DNA from: Hydrogenophilales bacterium RIFOXYD1_FULL_62_11
GTDB lineage: Bacteria > Pseudomonadota > Gammaproteobacteria > Burkholderiales > Thiobacillaceae
NCBI GenBank assembly: GCA_001802655.1
Contig: MGZO01000110.1
Span: forward strand, 25,073-40,072
Reading direction: 5' to 3'
Length of the DNA: 15,000 nucleotides
Part shown: piece after piece, positions 1 through 6,090 of the stretch
Layout: each line of letters begins with the position of its first letter
Numbering within the stretch: position 1 is the stretch's first letter
Translations under genes and position numbers: made by a program
The notes under the pieces: generated by a model
What the model was told of the DNA's origin: nothing
Seen by the model: only the letters and a program-made list of their open reading frames with translations
Database searches by the model: none

Positions 1-168
1 CCGTTCGTGGGTGGCGCTGCCGGCCAGATTGGCGTACCAGTCGAGTGCAGCATTGATGTCGGTTTCTTCAAACCCTGCGGCAAACAGACGTTTTTCCAGC
101 GCGTCGCGGTCGGGTGTGAGCGCCACCATGCGGAAGCTTTCGTAGAGGTAAACCAGAATATCGAGCAT
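1..168 (-). CDS. smg: Smg family protein (DUF494), N-terminal part only
   Basis: The minus strand encodes the first 56 residues of a protein starting MLDILVYLYESFRMVALTPD. It continues with an AGFEETDINAALDWYANLAG segment and is then cut by the left window edge. This matches the start of the Smg/DUF494 family: a short hydrophobic-acidic helix, then a motif in which a 'GF-E-DI-AL-W' segment follows the first helices. Smg is a small (about 150-160 residue) cytosolic protein of unknown biochemical role, usually encoded next to dprA and topA in Beta- and Gammaproteobacteria. The ATG lies 4 bases after the dprA stop, so translation is probably coupled to dprA. The family call is from recalled sequence pattern and context; the C-terminus is not visible. 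Confidence 0.85.
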   Translation of the reverse strand, partial: MLDILVYLYESFRMVALTPDRDALEKRLFAAGFEETDINAALDWYANLAGSATHER

Positions 169-172
169 GATC

Positions 173-1231
173 TCAGTGTAATTTTTGGTAGCGCCCGCCG
201 GGCAAAGAGGCAATCCGCCCATCCAGTTCAAGCGTCAACAGCTTGGCCGAAAGCGCTTCCAGCGTCAACCCGGTCGTTTGTGCCAGGCCGTCGAGGGTGC
301 ACGGCGCACCCTCCAGCGCCTCCAGCACAGGGTCGGTCGTCCTTTCCGGCAGTACTGGTGGCGTCAGACGTTGCTGCCAGGCTAGCTCGTCGAGAATGTC
401 GGCGGCTGATTCAACCAGCTTGGCTCCCTGCTTGATCAAGGCATGGCAGCCGCGCGCCAGTGGCGAATGGATCGAGCCGGGAATGGCGAACACTTCGCGC
501 CCCTGTTCGGTGGCGACCCGCGCGGTGATCAGCGAACCGCTGTCGGGCGCAGCTTCCACCACCAGCACCCCGCGACTGACGCCGCTGATCAGACGGTTAC
601 GCCGTGGAAAATGGCCCGGCAGGGGGGGCGTGCCAAGCGCAAATTCGGATACGACCAGCCCGGTTTCGGCCAGTTGATGCGCCAGTGCCTTGTTGCGTGC
701 GGGGTAAATGCGGTCGAGCCCGGTGCCGATGATGGCAATGCTCGATCCGGCCCCTGCCAGGCCGCCCCGGTGCGCCGCCGCATCAATGCCAAGCGCGAGT
801 CCGCTGATGATGGTGAGGCCGGCGTCGGACAAGGCGTGGGCAAAGGCTTCGGCATCGCGCACGCCTTGCGGGGTGGCGTTGCGGCTGCCAACCACGCCAA
901 GACCTGGCTGATTCAACAGGCTGCGCCGCCCTTTGCAATAGAGCACAGCGGGCGGGTCGGCGATTTCGAGCAGGCTTTTCGGATAATCCTCATCCGCCAG
1001 CGTCATCAAGCTGTTGCCGGGCTGGGCCAGCCAGGCTTGGGTGGTTTCAAGCAGCGCGGCATCAGGCTCGCCCAATAGCGCATCGCATTGAGCCCTGGAA
1101 AGATGGGCTGAGAGCGCCGTACGCCCCGACGCCAAAACGGCCTCCGGGGAACCGAAGGCCGTCAGCAGGCGAATCAGGCTGGTGTTGCCGACCCCGGGAG
1201 CGAGCGCCAGGCGCAGCCAAGAATCAAACAT
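173..1231 (-). CDS. dprA: DNA-processing protein DprA (Smf), natural transformation
   Basis: This 352-residue protein has the full DprA layout. A short N-terminal helical region (WLRLALAPGVG near residue 5) is followed by the Rossmann-like DNA-processing domain and a C-terminal winged-helix domain (about 298-352). Signature motifs are GSRNAT (115-120), SGLALGIDAAAH (143-154), GTGLDRIYP (169-177), FPRRNRLISG (208-217) and PGSI (251-254). In the family, DprA binds incoming single-stranded DNA in the cytoplasm and loads RecA during natural transformation. The gene starts 24 bases after the LysM gene and ends 4 bases before smg, so the three probably form one transcript. No truncation or missing motif is seen. 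The ribosome-binding site is weak, but the first conserved residues fit the ATG at 1231. DprA is also kept in species not known to be competent, so it does not by itself prove competence. Confidence 0.96.
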   Translation of the reverse strand: MFDSWLRLALAPGVGNTSLIRLLTAFGSPEAVLASGRTALSAHLSRAQCDALLGEPDAALLETTQAWLAQPGNSLMTLADEDYPKSLLEIADPPAVLYCKGRRSLLNQPGLGVVGSRNATPQGVRDAEAFAHALSDAGLTIISGLALGIDAAAHRGGLAGAGSSIAIIGTGLDRIYPARNKALAHQLAETGLVVSEFALGTPPLPGHFPRRNRLISGVSRGVLVVEAAPDSGSLITARVATEQGREVFAIPGSIHSPLARGCHALIKQGAKLVESAADILDELAWQQRLTPPVLPERTTDPVLEALEGAPCTLDGLAQTTGLTLEALSAKLLTLELDGRIASLPGGRYQKLH

Positions 1232-1255
1232 GGCAACGTGGCCTGTCGGGCGCGT

Positions 1256-2446
1256 TCAGGGCGTTTGCACCCGATCCAGCAGATACACCGGGCCGTTGGA
1301 TTGCATGATGAGTGCATAGGACACCCGCTCAAACACGCGATACACCATCACCAGGCCGCTCTGGGCATCTGGCAGCTTGACGTTGCCATCGCTGTTCTTG
1401 CTGAGGCAGGTTTTGCGGAAGCTGCTGTTGACTTCGGCAACCTGGTCGTAAGTGACCTTGCCGTCTTCCTTCAGGCAGCGCACATCGTTGTAGAGCCAGG
1501 CGCCGCCGTTGGGAATCCCGCTGGATCCGTTGACCCAGGTCAGGTTGCTTTTCTCGGATGAGGTGAGCGCCACTGCCTGGCCTTCGCGGTACACCGCCAA
1601 TACGTGACCTTGCTCCAGGCCGTCGCGGCTACCGCGGTCGATTACCACGGTTTGATACTGGCCGCTGTCGGACATGCCGCCATACGCCGAGATGATGCGA
1701 CCGTTGATTCGGGTTTCGGGCGCATGGGGAATGTATTCAAATGCGGCGCCGTCATCGGCTTTCACCAGCTTGTCCTTGGGCAGGATTTCCTTCGCCGACT
1801 GCGTGATGCGGATTTTTTGTGGTGCGCCTTCCACCACGGTGCGCGCATCGCCCAGATATTCGACTTCATACCCAAGCACTTCGCCGGTGGCCGGGTCTTT
1901 CAGGGTTTTACCGGGGCGCAGCACGTTCCAGCGGGTCACGCCGGGCATGCCGCCGGTGGCGAAGGCTTCGTCGCCTGTGCCCAGCACCACGCGTTCGTTG
2001 TTGGTGCCCAGAATGAACGGCGCATCCTGCATTGCGTCCAGCGGGACGACCCGCGGCTGCGACAGGAACGGAAAAATCACCCGGCTCGGAATGGCTGGAA
2101 TGGCCTCGCTGCCAAGCTCGGTCACCCGTTCACCCGGAGATAGTTTGACGGTACGCATGCCGCCTTTATCGCCCTTGACCAGAGAAAGACGGGGTTGTTT
2201 GCCGCTTCTGTCGAGCAAAACGAGGTCGCCTGGGTAAATCCAGTGCGGATTTTTGATTTCCGCGCGGTTCATGTTCCAGATCTGCGGCCAGCGCCAGGGA
2301 TCTTTGAGGAATTTCCCTGAAATGTCCCATAGCGTGTCGCCCTTGACCACAACGTATTTGTCGGGGGCGTTGTCCTGCAGTTTGAGCGTATCGGCCATCA
2401 CCGGTGTTGCCAGTAACAGGGCAAGTGAAATAACAAGTTGACGCAC
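1256..2446 (-). CDS. Exported LysM-domain protein (peptidoglycan-binding)
   Basis: The protein has 396 residues from the GTG at 2446. That start is chosen over the ATG at 2461 because a GGAGG sits 8 bases before the GTG and the ATG overlaps it; it also gives a clean signal peptide (VRQLVISLALLLATPVMA, cleavage predicted after residue 18). A LysM domain follows at about 31-78 (YVVVKGDTLWDISGKFL ... WIYPGDLVLL), with the PWRWPQIW insertion common in this family. The rest is a long, probably beta-rich periplasmic region ending in a conserved-looking block (SGLVMVYRVFERVSYAL, about 363-379). LysM binds N-acetylglucosamine-containing glycan, so a cell-wall role is likely; the exact function is not known to me. 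Genes of this type commonly sit upstream of dprA in Betaproteobacteria. A polar stretch at about 296-360 carries the two late cysteines (C324, C347), which could form a disulfide. Confidence 0.88.
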   Translation of the reverse strand: MRQLVISLALLLATPVMADTLKLQDNAPDKYVVVKGDTLWDISGKFLKDPWRWPQIWNMNRAEIKNPHWIYPGDLVLLDRSGKQPRLSLVKGDKGGMRTVKLSPGERVTELGSEAIPAIPSRVIFPFLSQPRVVPLDAMQDAPFILGTNNERVVLGTGDEAFATGGMPGVTRWNVLRPGKTLKDPATGEVLGYEVEYLGDARTVVEGAPQKIRITQSAKEILPKDKLVKADDGAAFEYIPHAPETRINGRIISAYGGMSDSGQYQTVVIDRGSRDGLEQGHVLAVYREGQAVALTSSEKSNLTWVNGSSGIPNGGAWLYNDVRCLKEDGKVTYDQVAEVNSSFRKTCLSKNSDGNVKLPDAQSGLVMVYRVFERVSYALIMQSNGPVYLLDRVQTP

Positions 2447-2483
2447 GGGAACCCCCTCCATTTAGACTTTGTCCCATTTCGGA

Positions 2484-2528
2484 CTGAAAACAGCCGAGTT
2501 GAAAATAGTTGTGTTGAAAATATACTGT
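2484..2528. repeat. Three tandem 15-base direct repeats in the divergent promoter region
   Basis: The core TGAAAA occurs at 2485-2490, 2500-2505 and 2515-2520, at an exact 15-base period. The units are CTGAAAACAGCCGAG, TTGAAAATAGTTGTG and TTGAAAATATACTGT, sharing roughly YTGAAAAYA at their left ends. The array overlaps both hexamers of the predicted def promoter and lies 38 bases upstream of the LysM gene start. It could be a regulator binding site, but no known operator is recognised. Confidence 0.5.
2499..2526 (+). promoter_or_regulatory. Predicted sigma70-type promoter for def-fmt
   Basis: A TTGAAA -35 element (2499-2504) and a TATACT -10 element (2521-2526) are separated by 16 bases; each matches the sigma70 consensus at 5 of 6 positions. 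Transcription would start near 2533, giving a def leader of about 100 bases. No equally good promoter was found for the leftward LysM-dprA-smg genes in this gap. Confidence 0.55.
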
Positions 2529-2564
2529 GCGCCTAACTTACGGCTATCACCGACCTTATATTTA

Positions 2565-2610
2565 GGGCAGCACGCCATCGGATGCAGATTTTGCATCAAA
2601 GTGTGCGCCC
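2565..2610 (+). promoter_or_regulatory. Two-tier stem-loop in the def leader
   Basis: The outer stem pairs GGGC (2565-2568) and GCAC (2570-2573, after a bulged A2569) with GTGCGCCC (2603-2610), 8 base pairs in all. Inside it is a perfect hairpin: GATGCA (2581-2586), loop GATTT, TGCATC (2592-2597). It lies between the predicted transcription start and the def start codon and is not followed by a T-run, so it is not an obvious terminator. The inner hairpin could also act at DNA level as a dyad operator. Confidence 0.4.
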
Positions 2611-2635
2611 AGCTCTTTCATTAGCAAAGATTTTT

Positions 2636-3169
2636 ATGGCCAAACTCGACATTTTGCATTACCCCGATCCGCGCTTGCACAAGCTTGCCAAGCCGGTCGC
2701 TGTGGTCGATGCCCGTATCCAGAAGCTGGTCGACGACATGGCCGAAACCATGTACGCCGCACCGGGTATCGGCTTGGCGGCAACCCAGGTCAACGTCCAC
2801 GAGCGGGTTGTCGTGATCGACATATCCGAAACCCACGACGCGTTGCAAGTGTTCATCAACCCCGAAATCACCGCTCGTTCTGGCACTGAGGAAAGCGAAG
2901 AGGGCTGTTTGTCGGTCCCCGGCATATACGACAAAGTGACGCGCGCCGAGCGAGTCAGCGTGCGGGCGCTCGATCGCAATGGCAAACCTTTCGAACTGGA
3001 CGCAGACGGCTTGCTGGCCGTGTGCATTCAACATGAAATGGATCATTTGCTAGGCAAGGTGTTTGTCGATTATTTGTCCGGTCTCAAACGCAATCGCATC
3101 AAGGCCAAGCTGCTCAAACAAGCGCGTGAGCACCAGCCTGATCCCGCGCCGCGTCGCGCGTCGCTCTGA
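2636..3169 (+). CDS. def: Peptide deformylase
   Basis: This 177-residue cytosolic metalloenzyme removes the formyl group from the N-terminal methionine of nascent proteins. All three family motifs are intact: GIGLAATQ (44-51), EGCLS (89-93, metal ligand C91) and HEMDH (133-137, ligands H133 and H137, catalytic E134). The length and the N-terminal MAKLDILHYPDPRL fit the usual enzyme. An in-frame ATG at 2582 would add 18 residues unlike the family, and that ATG lies inside the leader hairpin, so the ATG at 2636 is preferred although its ribosome-binding site (AAAGA) is weak. fmt follows after 14 bases, the classical def-fmt pairing: Fmt adds the formyl group that Def removes. Confidence 0.97.
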   Translation: MAKLDILHYPDPRLHKLAKPVAVVDARIQKLVDDMAETMYAAPGIGLAATQVNVHERVVVIDISETHDALQVFINPEITARSGTEESEEGCLSVPGIYDKVTRAERVSVRALDRNGKPFELDADGLLAVCIQHEMDHLLGKVFVDYLSGLKRNRIKAKLLKQAREHQPDPAPRRASL

Positions 3170-3183
3170 ATCCGGCCGCCCCC

Positions 3184-4104
3184 GTGCGTCTCATCTTTGC
3201 CGGTACGCCGCCGTTTGCGGCAGCCGCTCTCGATGCGCTGGCGGATGCCGGGCACGATCTCGCCCTCGTGCTGACCCAGCCCGACCGCCCGGCCGGGCGC
3301 GGCATGAAGCTGACCCCGAGTGCAGTCAAGCAGGCTGCGCTGGCGCGCGGGTTGCCGGTCTATCAGCCACTCAGCCTGAAATCACCGGAGGCTCAGGCGG
3401 CATTGTGCGCGGTCCACGCCGACGTCATGGTGGTTGCCGCCTATGGCCTGATTTTGCCGCAAGCGGTACTGGATCTGCCGCGTCTGGGCTGTCTCAATAT
3501 TCACGCTTCATTGTTGCCGCGCTGGCGTGGCGCCGCGCCGATCCAGCGTGCCATTCTGGCGGGCGACACAGAAACCGGCATCACCATCATGCAAATGGAT
3601 GCCGGACTCGATACCGGGACGATGTTGTCGACCGTCACGCTGCCGATCCGGGACGATGATACGGCCGCCAGCCTGCACGATGCGCTGGCGAGTGCAGGGG
3701 CAGCTGCCATCGTCGAGGCACTGGCGAATGTCGCTTCGCTGGTGCCGGTGGCACAAGATAATTTGCGTGCCACCTATGCCGCCAAACTGACCAAGGAAGA
3801 GGCGCAACTCGACTGGGACCAGCCTGCAGAGCGGCTTGCACGCGCGGTGCGCGCCTATTGTCCGGTGCCGGGCGCGTGGACGCTGCTGGATGGCGCCTCA
3901 CTTAAGGTCTGGTCGGCTCAGGCGGTCTCTGGTGCCGGCGCTGCGGGTGAAATATTGTGCGCCGATGGCGATCAGCTGGTGGTGGCTTGCGGCGAGGGCG
4001 CGCTGGCTTTGCGTGAGGTGCAGCCGGCCGGCAGCAAGCGGATGCCGGTCGCCGCCTATCTAGCCAGCCGTTCGTTTGCGCCGGGCACTCATTTCGGTCG
4101 TTGA
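3184..4104 (+). CDS. fmt: Methionyl-tRNA formyltransferase
   Basis: The protein has 306 residues, starts with GTG and uses 10-formyltetrahydrofolate to formylate Met-tRNA(fMet) for initiation. The N-terminal formyltransferase domain (about 1-185) begins MRLIFAGTPPFAA. It holds the catalytic set N105 and H107 (NIHASLLPRWRGAAPIQ) and D143 (MDAGLDTG), at essentially the same positions as N106/H108/D144 of E. coli Fmt. The C-terminal tRNA-binding domain starts near the KLTKEEAQLDW segment (about 198) and ends GTHFGR. The GTG is supported by the immediate family-like N-terminus; no strong ribosome-binding site is seen, which suggests coupling to def 14 bases upstream. In many Betaproteobacteria htpX follows fmt; here it does not. 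Confidence 0.97.
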   Translation: MRLIFAGTPPFAAAALDALADAGHDLALVLTQPDRPAGRGMKLTPSAVKQAALARGLPVYQPLSLKSPEAQAALCAVHADVMVVAAYGLILPQAVLDLPRLGCLNIHASLLPRWRGAAPIQRAILAGDTETGITIMQMDAGLDTGTMLSTVTLPIRDDDTAASLHDALASAGAAAIVEALANVASLVPVAQDNLRATYAAKLTKEEAQLDWDQPAERLARAVRAYCPVPGAWTLLDGASLKVWSAQAVSGAGAAGEILCADGDQLVVACGEGALALREVQPAGSKRMPVAAYLASRSFAPGTHFGR

Positions 4105-4136
4105 AACGCGGGGTGGCCGGGTTGCCCCTGTATCAT

Positions 4137-4158
4137 CTGCCGCTTCTCGACGCGGCAG
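4137..4158 (+). promoter_or_regulatory. Hairpin between fmt and rsmB
   Basis: A perfect 7-base-pair inverted repeat, CTGCCGC (4137-4143) and GCGGCAG (4152-4158), encloses an 8-base loop TTCTCGAC. It is followed by GCATTTC rather than a T-run, so it is a weak terminator candidate. The right arm contains part of the possible ribosome-binding site (GCAGG) of the ATG at 4166, so folding could control initiation there. It might also be an RNA-processing or stability element between the two genes. Confidence 0.4.
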
Positions 4159-4165
4159 GCATTTC

Positions 4166-4207
4166 ATGAACCAACCCATCCATCAGGCCCTTACCCACGA
4201 TGCGTAA
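4166..4207 (+). CDS. Possible 13-codon leader reading frame overlapping the rsmB start
   Basis: An ATG at 4166, preceded by CAGG about 7 bases upstream, opens the short frame MNQPIHQALTHDA, which stops with TAA at 4205-4207. It overlaps the first codons of rsmB (ATG at 4200) in a different frame. Termination there could allow ribosomes to restart at rsmB, which has a poor ribosome-binding site of its own. It may equally be chance, or the remnant of a longer N-terminus shifted out of frame. Expression is unproven. Confidence 0.2.
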   Translation: MNQPIHQALTHDA

Positions 4208-5456
4208 TTTGCAAAAACTAGCCGCCGACACGCTGGAAGACATTCTGGCCGGCGCGGCCCTGCATCAAGTTTTGCCCCATCGCGTGCAGCAATTGCAGAC
4301 GCCGGGCGAGCGGGGCGCGCTGCAGGATATTGTGTACGGCAGCCTGCGTCAGCTGGGGCGGCTCGATTGCTGGCTGGCGGCGCTGCTGGAGCGACCGCTG
4401 ACCGATCCGCAGCTGGGCTGGCTGTTGCGGGTGGCGATTTATCAGTTGGCTTACACCCGTGCCCCGGCGCATGCGGTGGTGCACAACGCCGTGACGGCGG
4501 CAGGCGAAGGCTGGCGGCGCGGGCTGGCCAATGCGGTTTTGCGCAACTTTCAACGTCGCCGCGCCGAACTCGAAAAAATAGCTGAAGCCCAGCCGTCGGC
4601 GCGCTGGTCGCATCCCGACTGGTGGATCGCCAGGCTGCAGGCCGAGTATCCAGCCCACTGGCAAGGCATTCTCGAAGCGGGCTTGCTGCATCCGCCGTTT
4701 ACATTGCGTGTCAATGTTCGCCATGGCGATGTGGCGGGTTATCTGCAGCGATTGGCCGAGGCCGGACACCCCGCGCGGCAAACCGGTGAAGATGCCGTCA
4801 CCCTCGACAAGGCGATATCGGTACACAGCTTGCCCGGCTTTGACGAAGGCCACGTATCGGTACAGGACGCCGGTGCGCAATGGGCGGCCAGGTTGCTGGA
4901 CGCGCAGCCGGGCGAGCGCGTGCTCGACGCCTGCGCGGCACCCGGTGGCAAAACGGGCCATATTCTCGAGCGGGCGGAGGTTGAATTGATCGCGCTCGAT
5001 GTTGACGCCCTGCGGCTAGAGCGGGTGCAGGAAAATCTCGATCGGCTGAAACTGAGCGCCAAGCGGGTGGTGGGGGATGCGTCGAACCCCGACAGCTGGT
5101 GGGATGGCCAGCCGTTTGACCGCATTCTGGCCGATGTGCCATGCAGCGCATCCGGCGTGGTTCGCCGCAATCCCGACATCAAATGGTTGCGTCGCCCGGA
5201 GGATATTGCACAGTTTGCAGCGCAACAGGCGGTGATGCTGGAGGCGCTGTGGGGAGTGCTGGCGCCGGGCGGGTCGTTGCTTTACGTCACCTGTTCCGTT
5301 TTCCACGAAGAAAACGACGGGCAAGTGCAGGCATTTTTGATTCGCCATGCCCACGACGCCAGGCGCCGCTCTCTCCCTGAATCATTGTCTGATGGCTCGC
5401 TGTTGCCGGATGCGGAACATGATGGCTTCTTTTACGCACTGCTGCAGAAGATCTGA
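4200..5456 (+). CDS. rsmB: 16S rRNA (cytosine(967)-C(5))-methyltransferase RsmB
   Basis: This 418-residue protein has an N-terminal NusB-like RNA-binding domain (about 1-125) and a C-terminal Rossmann SAM-dependent methyltransferase domain (about 160-418). Key motifs are the SAM-binding ACAAPGGKT (244-252), ADVPCSASGVVRRNPD (311-326, with C315) and TCSVFHEEN (364-372, with catalytic C365). The two cysteines are the pair used by RNA m5C methyltransferases. In the family RsmB methylates C967 of 16S rRNA. The start at 4200 agrees with where homology to the NusB-like region begins, but no good ribosome-binding site precedes it. The last 38 bases overlap the next gene. Its position after fmt, without htpX between, is unusual for the neighbourhood. 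Confidence 0.95.
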   Translation: MRNLQKLAADTLEDILAGAALHQVLPHRVQQLQTPGERGALQDIVYGSLRQLGRLDCWLAALLERPLTDPQLGWLLRVAIYQLAYTRAPAHAVVHNAVTAAGEGWRRGLANAVLRNFQRRRAELEKIAEAQPSARWSHPDWWIARLQAEYPAHWQGILEAGLLHPPFTLRVNVRHGDVAGYLQRLAEAGHPARQTGEDAVTLDKAISVHSLPGFDEGHVSVQDAGAQWAARLLDAQPGERVLDACAAPGGKTGHILERAEVELIALDVDALRLERVQENLDRLKLSAKRVVGDASNPDSWWDGQPFDRILADVPCSASGVVRRNPDIKWLRRPEDIAQFAAQQAVMLEALWGVLAPGGSLLYVTCSVFHEENDGQVQAFLIRHAHDARRRSLPESLSDGSLLPDAEHDGFFYALLQKI

Positions 5457-6090
5457 CGCAGCCTGCCGCAAGCTGGCCGGATTGTGGCTGGCTGGGGTGT
5501 TGCTGGCGGGGTGGCTGCTTGCGGCGTCGGGTGCGATCGCAGCGGATAAAAGCGCGGTCAAGAAGGCAGGCATTCGCGCCACGCCGCTAGGCTATGTGCT
5601 GGATGCCGACGTCGATATCGCCCTCAACCCCACGCTGGAAGATGCGTTGAGCAAAGGCATCAACCTGTATTTCCTGCTTGAACTGGAAGTGAGCCGCCCC
5701 GGCAACTGGTGGTGGTTTGATGAAGATATCGCCACTCCGGTTCGCAAGCTGAGGATCTATTACCACTTGCTGCTGCGACGCTATGTGGTTGAAAACGGTT
5801 ATGTCACCCGCACCGCCGAAACCCTGAGCGAAGCCCTGACGCTGCTGGGACGGGTGAATGATTGGCAGGTGATCGAGCGCGGCGGATTGAAAACCGGACG
5901 GCGCTACGATGCCCGTCTGCGCCTGCGGCTGGACACCGACCGGCTGCCGAAGCCGCTGTCCATTGGAGGGGTGCCCGGCGCCCACTGGGAGCTGGGGACA
6001 GCTTGGTACAAATGGTCGTTTGACGCCCCTGCCGTGCTTGCCGCCCCTGTCGCCCCTGCTGCGGTTCCTGTCGCTCCCTTGACGCCCTGA
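5419..6090 (+). CDS. Exported DUF4390 family protein
   Basis: About 223 residues from the ATG at 5419; the adjacent ATG at 5422 is equally possible, and both lie inside the 3' end of rsmB. A basic N-terminus (RR, RK) followed by a hydrophobic run (LWLAGVLLAGWLLAASG) and an A-x-A-A site forms a signal peptide or membrane anchor. The mature part contains WWWFDEDIATPVRKLRIYYHLLLRRYVV and a late segment with LGTAWYKWSFD, typical of DUF4390 proteins, which have no known biochemical function. The tail of about 20 residues is almost entirely Ala, Pro and Val. The stop overlaps the ntrY start by one base (TGATG), implying translational coupling. DUF4390 genes recur directly upstream of ntrYX in Betaproteobacteria, so a role in signalling with NtrY is an inference worth testing. 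Confidence 0.85.
   Translation: MMASFTHCCRRSDAACRKLAGLWLAGVLLAGWLLAASGAIAADKSAVKKAGIRATPLGYVLDADVDIALNPTLEDALSKGINLYFLLELEVSRPGNWWWFDEDIATPVRKLRIYYHLLLRRYVVENGYVTRTAETLSEALTLLGRVNDWQVIERGGLKTGRRYDARLRLRLDTDRLPKPLSIGGVPGAHWELGTAWYKWSFDAPAVLAAPVAPAAVPVAPLTP

Noticed and set aside
2447..2461. ATG start at 2461 for the LysM protein
   Set aside because: The GGAGG directly after this ATG is well placed as the ribosome-binding site of the GTG at 2446, which also yields the better signal peptide.
2582..2635. Longer def start at the ATG at 2582
   Set aside because: It would add 18 residues not typical of peptide deformylase, and it sits inside a hairpin without a good ribosome-binding site.
4105..4165. 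Terminator after fmt
   Set aside because: The 7-base-pair hairpin lacks a T-run, and the genes on both sides are close and co-directional.
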